Below the pieces are notes generated by a model that was not told the origin of the DNA, ran no database searches, and worked only from the letters and a program-made list of their open reading frames with translations. DNA of 64,000 bases from Monilinia fructicola (lineage: Eukaryota; Ascomycota; Leotiomycetes; Helotiales; Sclerotiniaceae). Positions 58,887 to 64,000 of this stretch are shown piece after piece (the stretch's first letter is position 1; each line of letters begins with the position of its first letter). The position numbers were made by a program, and so were the translations under genes. The DNA is taken from positions 2,783,501 to 2,847,500 of the forward strand of contig VICG01000003.1 of NCBI GenBank assembly GCA_008692225.1, written 5' to 3'.

Positions 58887-60144
58887 TCACATGTTCGCAA
58901 GTGACTGATCTTTGGGAACGCTCCACCGACGATAGCATCTGAGCTCCATCAACGACATACAGCTAACATATTGTGTGGTTTGGGCTATCGATATTGACCA
59001 CCATTTGATCCAAGTAAATGAAGGGAGACGAGAATAAGACGTCATCGTATCCTGATGCATTGCTCCAACTGCACCGCCATAGAGGACTAAACTTGTCAGA
59101 AATTCACAAAGGTTAGTAAATCCACCAGATCTCCTACATATTGTATGATGATCGATCAGCTGCCCAGGTAGCACTGCGCAAAACCTCCTTCTACTCCGGA
59201 ATATCTCCCGTGCATTTTGGGTGTACCATTGAATTGAATATCGTAAATGTGAATTGGTTCATCGTGATGAGATTACGTCTGTTGTTATAGGGTGTCTGAA
59301 TCCCCCAAAATAAACAGAATACCAGTACGACTGCGGAAGATAGAGCATAACCCTCTCCCTTCTATTTGATCTGGCCCGTATTGTTTGTCCATTTCCCATT
59401 TATAATCAACTTGATCAGACCGCTTGTTGCGAGGGGAGGTCCAGACTGTCCGGATTTGAAGCGTTACTTTGCCACCACCAAGCATATAACCTTGTCCAAG
59501 TTCGGAATACCAACTCCCCTGCCATATGTCCTGGTAACGCTATTGTTAGGTGACCAAACTTTCCATTGATCGTATAGTACGTCGTAGAATATAATTGGGC
59601 GAATGGTGAAGTACCAATATCCCCGAAAAGATAGAATCGTTTGTTGACTTGACGCCCAAAGCACACCCCACTCACGTCGGTATCGAGCATTCTTTGAAAG
59701 ATGGCGATAATTGAGGCATCCCTGCGTTGCCGGACTTGTCGAGATCATATATAAAAGCCAGGAGTCTATCGTCATTAGTTTAGGATCAAGCAACGTCAGC
59801 CTCTGTATCGTAACCACTACTAAGTAATTTGAAGGTTTTGGTATAATGGATTCCAATCAACCATGCCACATCAATAAACATTTGTCGATCGAACACTGTC
59901 GTCTGATGTCCCATCGCTACAAAAATCATTCAAAGGATCTTTCCGTTGCCATGAAGGCTGAACCAAAGCATAATAAAATAACCAGTATCGTAGACATGGA
60001 GCCATCAATCGTCATCAAGAAGAAATTACGCTGGAAATTGTCGCGCCCAAAACTGATGACTCGCATACGCTGAGGACTTGAAGAGATTCCTCGATATTTT
60101 AGAGGGTGAGATATTAGGGAACCCGTGGCCAGGTAGATGAACAC
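58887..60144 (-). pseudogene. possible broken gene, unidentified
   Basis: Minus-strand frames 59285-59485, 59415-59690, 59464-59856 and 59926-60144 overlap in staggered fashion, the pattern shown by the frameshifted genes to the left. Fragments such as DDRLLAFIYDLDKSGNAGM, FAQLYSTTYYTINGKFG, SELGQGYMLGGGKVTLQIRT and VDYKWEMDKQYGPDQI are rich in Tyr, Trp, Gly and Asp, as in beta-propeller lectins, but the match is too loose to name. It may be an indel-ridden real gene or a decayed one. Confidence 0.25.
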
Positions 60145-61299
60145 AGCCAGTCTAAAGATTAAGAGAAGGATTCACGAGATGATAATGAACACAATTCTCC
60201 CAACAGGCACCACGAAGGATTCATCTTTCTATATGTGATGATTGAGACTAGTAAGTTTTCTAGCACTAGCACCCACGCCTCACGACGCTGGGGAATACAT
60301 AGCCTCCATGTCAGGTTTAGGATACTGACTTGATATGTCGATGCTACCTCTCCTCTCAACACAGGTCCAATCCTTGACGAGGGTAAATGAAATCTACAAT
60401 AATTGTGGCATGTAAGAATATCGCGTCAATTGGAACTACCAATTAAAGTAAAATCTCACGTTGAGATGTAAGGCGCACTAAAGATGACTGCAGGGACCCA
60501 TCATGTACCTTCAGCTTGCATAGCACAACAAAGTATTTTTTCCTGTCCAGCATGCAGCGATGAACTAAAACAATGTACAACGATAATTTGTTGGTATTCG
60601 ACTTCGATCGGATGCATTTATGATAATGTGAGAATATAAACCAGTGAAAGTACAACAATTGTGCTCAAGGACTGTGTGTTGAAGGATAAAGACACGGAAG
60701 AGTTGAGAAAAGTTCTATTTTGCCAATCAAACCCTTGAAACGTGGTAGGATTACCCACTTCTTCGTCTCCTACTCATTTATATTGTAGAGAAGGGACGCA
60801 GTATATGATTTGAATTAAAAGATGAAGGAGAAAGATAAGAAGATTTAGAAAGGAATTTGGGTCGAAGAGTCGAAGAAAAATGGAAGAAGGTTGGAAAATG
60901 ATCCTACAACTCTATTAAATGATTGATTCCCTCATCACTGTCATTCCGGAAACTGAAGAGAATTGCCCATAATCGAACTTCCAATGTAAAAGCTTGATGG
61001 AACCTCCAAAGATTGAAACGAACCCAACGAACCCAAAAAGGAGATGTTGTTCTCATGATATCTATTGTAGGGTGACTAGAAGAAAGTTGGTCTGGAACTG
61101 AGCTTGGATGAATGTACTACAGTCTTTCTCTGCGCCATAAATAGCACCAGAGTGCGCAAGGTATACAAGATTAAAAATACTTCAAATCAAGTTTGATAGA
61201 GAATGAATGAATGTTGGATGTTGGATGTGATGCTGATGTTGGATGTTGGATGTCGGATGTTGGGGTTTGGTGTTAGCTGAGTGTTCGATATGAGTGTTG
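60145..61299. other. intergenic, transition toward AT-rich sequence
   Basis: No coding region is supported. Imperfect GTTGGAT/GATGTTGGATG repeats lie at about 61205-61265, just before the composition changes. Confidence 0.5.
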
Positions 61300-61404
61300 G
61301 AGTATTACGGAGGCATGATTGCTGAGATAAGTTATAATACTAAAAAATTAAACTAGAACGTTTTATGCTTAAGAGCTTAATAGAGAAGATGAGTAACTAA
61401 CTAA

Positions 61405-61482
61405 GCTAACTAACAAATAAATAAATTAAATAAATAAATAAATAAATAATAAATAAATAAATAAATAAATAAATAAATAGAA

Positions 61483-61515
<33 letters not shown>

Positions 61516-61551
61516 AAATAAATAAATAATAAATAAATAAAATAAATCAAA

Positions 61552-61582
<31 letters not shown>

Positions 61583-61600
61583 AATAAATAAATAAATAGA
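61405..61600. repeat. AAAT tetranucleotide microsatellite
   Basis: Long, slightly interrupted run of AAAT units (written as AAATAAATAAAT with occasional AAT slips). Such tracts are prone to length error in assembly. Confidence 0.95.
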
Positions 61601-61654
61601 TATATATATATAAATTATAAATATATAGATAGTAATAGTATAGTAATATTAATT

Positions 61655-61742
61655 AACGTCCTTTTAAACCTTCTAAGGTATAAGGAATATTAAGCTAAGG
61701 AATTATATATAGAATCTATAAGAAGGATTAAAAGGGACTTTT
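61655..61742. repeat. inverted repeat, small hairpin or MITE remnant
   Basis: The left arm AACGTCCTTTTAAACCTTCT and the reverse complement of the right arm, AAGTCCCTTTTAATCCTTCT, match at most positions and enclose about 45 AT-rich bases that also contain partial self-complementarity. Confidence 0.5.
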
Positions 61743-62734
61743 TACCTTTGAATATATAATTCTAAATCCTTATTTACGAATCTTACTTTTCTATATGATC
61801 TTGAAAAATATTTCGATATATATAATATTAATTTTTAATATATTTTTTATTCGTTTAAAGTAAGAATATATTCATCGAAATTAAAAAGGTATTAAATAAC
61901 TTTAAACTTTTTTAAATAACCTTGATTGTAGGTTAACATTTATAAATACTAAAATTATAAAAAATTTAAAAAAGGCTTTTCCTTTCTAAGTGTCACGAAG
62001 GACGTCATAAAGAGCATACGAGATCACCAATATGAGTAAGCATAAATATAGAATATGGTAATTATAATAGCTATAATTCTTTTATTATAGAATAGTAGAA
62101 GGAGTAATACTAAAAAGGCGTATATAATCTCCGATCAGGAAATACGGAGTACTTCATATATTCAAATCGATATTAAAGATTAGAATAAATCTTAAGTTTA
62201 TTCCCATTAATAATTGGAGGATTATATACTATTTTACGTGATACATTTTTAGATAAATTAATCTATTAAAACTAATAAATGTAATCTTTTATAATATATA
62301 AACAATATATATATATTAATCCAACTTTTTATAACAAAAAAGAGATATTATATTAGAAATTAAATCAAAAATAAAAAAATATAAAAGCATATTATTTAAA
62401 ATTAAAAAGGATATTTACCTTAATTTTAATATAACTAATAATTGTTAATAAACGTAATAAACGTTATATAACTTACATTAAAGAAAATGTATTAAATATA
62501 TTATAAACAATAAAAAATGTTTAAATATTTAAATATAGAATTATAAAGCTTATTAAAGTACTAATAATATTAACTATTGATTCAATAAATAAATGTATAG
62601 CCTTGTAAACAATAGAAAATGTAATTAAAAACAAAATATAACTTTTAAGTTTATATAAAAAATCTATAAAAGAATTAAAGTAATCTTAATATCTTAATTT
62701 ATACTTTATTTATTTCATATAACTTTTAAGACTA

Positions 62735-62869
62735 GCACTTCGCGGAAATAAATTTCAGACTATAGATTTTCGAATTTTATATTAATAGTGCACCCCAAAC
62801 TCTCAATTCCATTCGTCGAGGCTAATAAATTTACGAATTCATAATCTAAAAATTTATTTCCGCGAGTGC
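62735..62869. mobile_element. 135-bp MITE-like element with 20-bp terminal inverted repeats
   Basis: The left end GCACTTCGCGGAAATAAATT and the reverse complement of the right end GCACTCGCGGAAATAAATTT match except for one extra T. The element stands out as GC-normal within AT-rich sequence and has no open frame. A flanking TA on each side (ACTA before, AGTA after) is compatible with a Tc1/mariner-type target, but this is not certain. Confidence 0.6.
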
Positions 62870-62871
62870 AG

Positions 62872-62927
62872 TATTAATAATAATAATAATAATAACTAAT
62901 AATAATAATAATAATAATAATATAATA

Positions 62928-63003
<76 letters not shown>
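62872..63003. repeat. AAT trinucleotide microsatellite
   Basis: Nearly perfect run of AAT/TAA units with a few slips, beginning directly at the right end of the MITE-like element. Confidence 0.95.
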
Positions 63004-63008
<5 letters not shown>

Positions 63009-63611
63009 AGAAAGAAATCATTTTTAAAATCTTTAATTATATATTATTTTCTATTCTTAATTAGAATAAGTACTTTTATATTATAAAAAAATATTTAATA
63101 TAATTTATTCATATTAAGTATATTATAATAATATTCTTTTCTATATCTATTTTATATTTTATAATATAATCAAATAATACTTTTAAATAATATTAGTTTA
63201 TTATATTTCTTAAACAATTCTATTTTGTTCTTCTTATTTTCTTTATTTTTTTTTATTCTATTATTTATTATTCTATTATTTTATTTAGTTACTTTAAATA
63301 CTTTTCATTAAATTGAATTTAAAATTTAAAAAAATCTTTAATTTTTTTTATATTTTTTAATATATTTTTTAATATAACAAAGTATTTATTATTTATAATA
63401 AAAACCTTGATTATTATTATATTATTTATTATTTATTTATTATTTATTATTTATTATTATATTATTATTATTATTATTATTTATTATATTTTTTTATTAT
63501 TTATATTTATTATTTATTATTTATTATATTATATTTTATTATTATATTATTTATTATTAATTATTTATTATTTATTATTTATTATTTATTATTTATTAAT
63601 TTATTTTTAGA

Positions 63612-63708
63612 ATGGCCGATAGGAATGGCCGAATGAAATAGTCGGGAATGGCCGGAATGGAATGGCCGGAATGGCCGGAATGGAATGGCCGGAATGGTCG
63701 GAATAATT
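63612..63708. repeat. GGAATGGCC-type nonamer repeat island
   Basis: Tandem variants of GGAATGGCC and AATGGCCGGAATGG, GC-rich in the middle of AT-rich sequence. In one minus-strand frame this reads HSIPAIPAIPFRPF, but the frame has no other support. Confidence 0.85.
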
Positions 63709-64000
63709 AAGCTCCGAAGGCAGAACGGAAAGTCGGCGTGAAATTAAGGTTTTTTGCCTTACTAATGTTCGACCAATTAAAATTTTCGCGGAATACTTAT
63801 GACCAATCACACGAGCCGCTAAGGATTTAAGGTTTATGTTTTTGCATTTTGAACCTCCTATAGTACAGGTATAATAATCACATGACATAAAAAATTGATG
63901 AATAAGATCTTCGAATCCATAATTAAAAAAAGCAATTAACAATTAAAGTAAAATTAAACAATTTAAGTTTATATAATAAAGTATAAAAGTCAAATTTCGG

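Larger units (their letters stand above)
61300..64000. other. AT-rich block with microsatellites and small inverted-repeat elements
   Basis: From about 61330 to the window end the sequence is very AT-rich, with almost no open frames except composition artefacts. It contains AAAT repeats (about 61405-61600), an AAT tract (about 62872-63003), TAT/TTA-type repeats (about 63405-63605) and islands of normal composition at about 61980-62040, 62735-62870 and 63610-63840. This fits an AT-rich isochore of degraded, probably RIP-affected, transposon sequence in a fungal genome. Confidence 0.75.

Noticed and set aside
63407..63610. 67-codon Ile/Tyr/Leu frame
   Set aside because: Translation of a TAT/TTA simple repeat.

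Overview
The window is nuclear DNA of a filamentous ascomycete (Pezizomycotina). Introns are short (about 50-75 nt), with GTRNGY donors, CTRAC-type branch sites and YAG acceptors. Genes lie on both strands with intergenic gaps of a few hundred bases to about 3 kb. The product set is typically fungal: Get1, Rud3, Ima1, Alg14, mS23, Ilv6, a Tag1-like vacuolar protein, TRAPPC13, a DHA2-type MFS transporter and a P450. Composition, abundant microsatellites and an AT-rich block at the right end would suit a leotiomycete such as a Sclerotiniaceae species, but that placement is inference.

Layout. 0-8 kb: the edge of a truncated gene, a small unclear gene, a MITE-like element with long inverted ends (2982-3343) and a secreted GPI-type aspartic protease carrying several lesions (4092-6008). 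8-15.4 kb: a PTAR1-like prenyltransferase-alpha-repeat protein, GET1, an unknown multi-pass membrane protein and the golgin RUD3. 15.4-20.5 kb: gene-poor and rich in simple repeats. 20.5-25.8 kb: a broken cytochrome P450 beside an intact MFS efflux transporter, which looks like a remnant of secondary metabolism. 27.7-34.6 kb: IMA1 and ALG14 diverging from one promoter region, then RSM25/mS23 and a mitochondrial-type PPR protein diverging from another. 34.6-39.3 kb: a doubtful degenerate gene, an intact 260-aa unknown gene and a decayed 33-bp minisatellite. 39.3-49.4 kb: TAG1-like, ILV6, a KH-domain RNA-binding protein, a SET-domain protein and TRAPPC13. 49.4-60.2 kb: an OYE-type flavin oxidoreductase, a D-2-hydroxyacid dehydrogenase and two unidentified coding remnants among GC-rich patches and pyrimidine or purine tracts. 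61.3-64 kb: AT-rich microsatellite and MITE-like sequence.

The strongest global observation is that many recognisable genes are broken by one-base indels. Most are one extra base in a homopolymer of 3-7 bases, and removing it restores the family's conserved sequence. Housekeeping genes are affected (ILV6, IMA1, TRAPPC13, SET, KH). Density rises from zero to a few per gene left of 38 kb to one every few hundred bases from 39 to 60 kb. I read this mainly as uncorrected sequencing or assembly error. The P450 and the protease also contain in-frame stops that a homopolymer error does not easily explain. Readers should not take each frameshift as a real pseudogene. I did not find a clearly new multi-gene system. 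The best candidates for a second look are the MITE-like elements, the 33-bp minisatellite and an over-represented TACTCCGTA motif.
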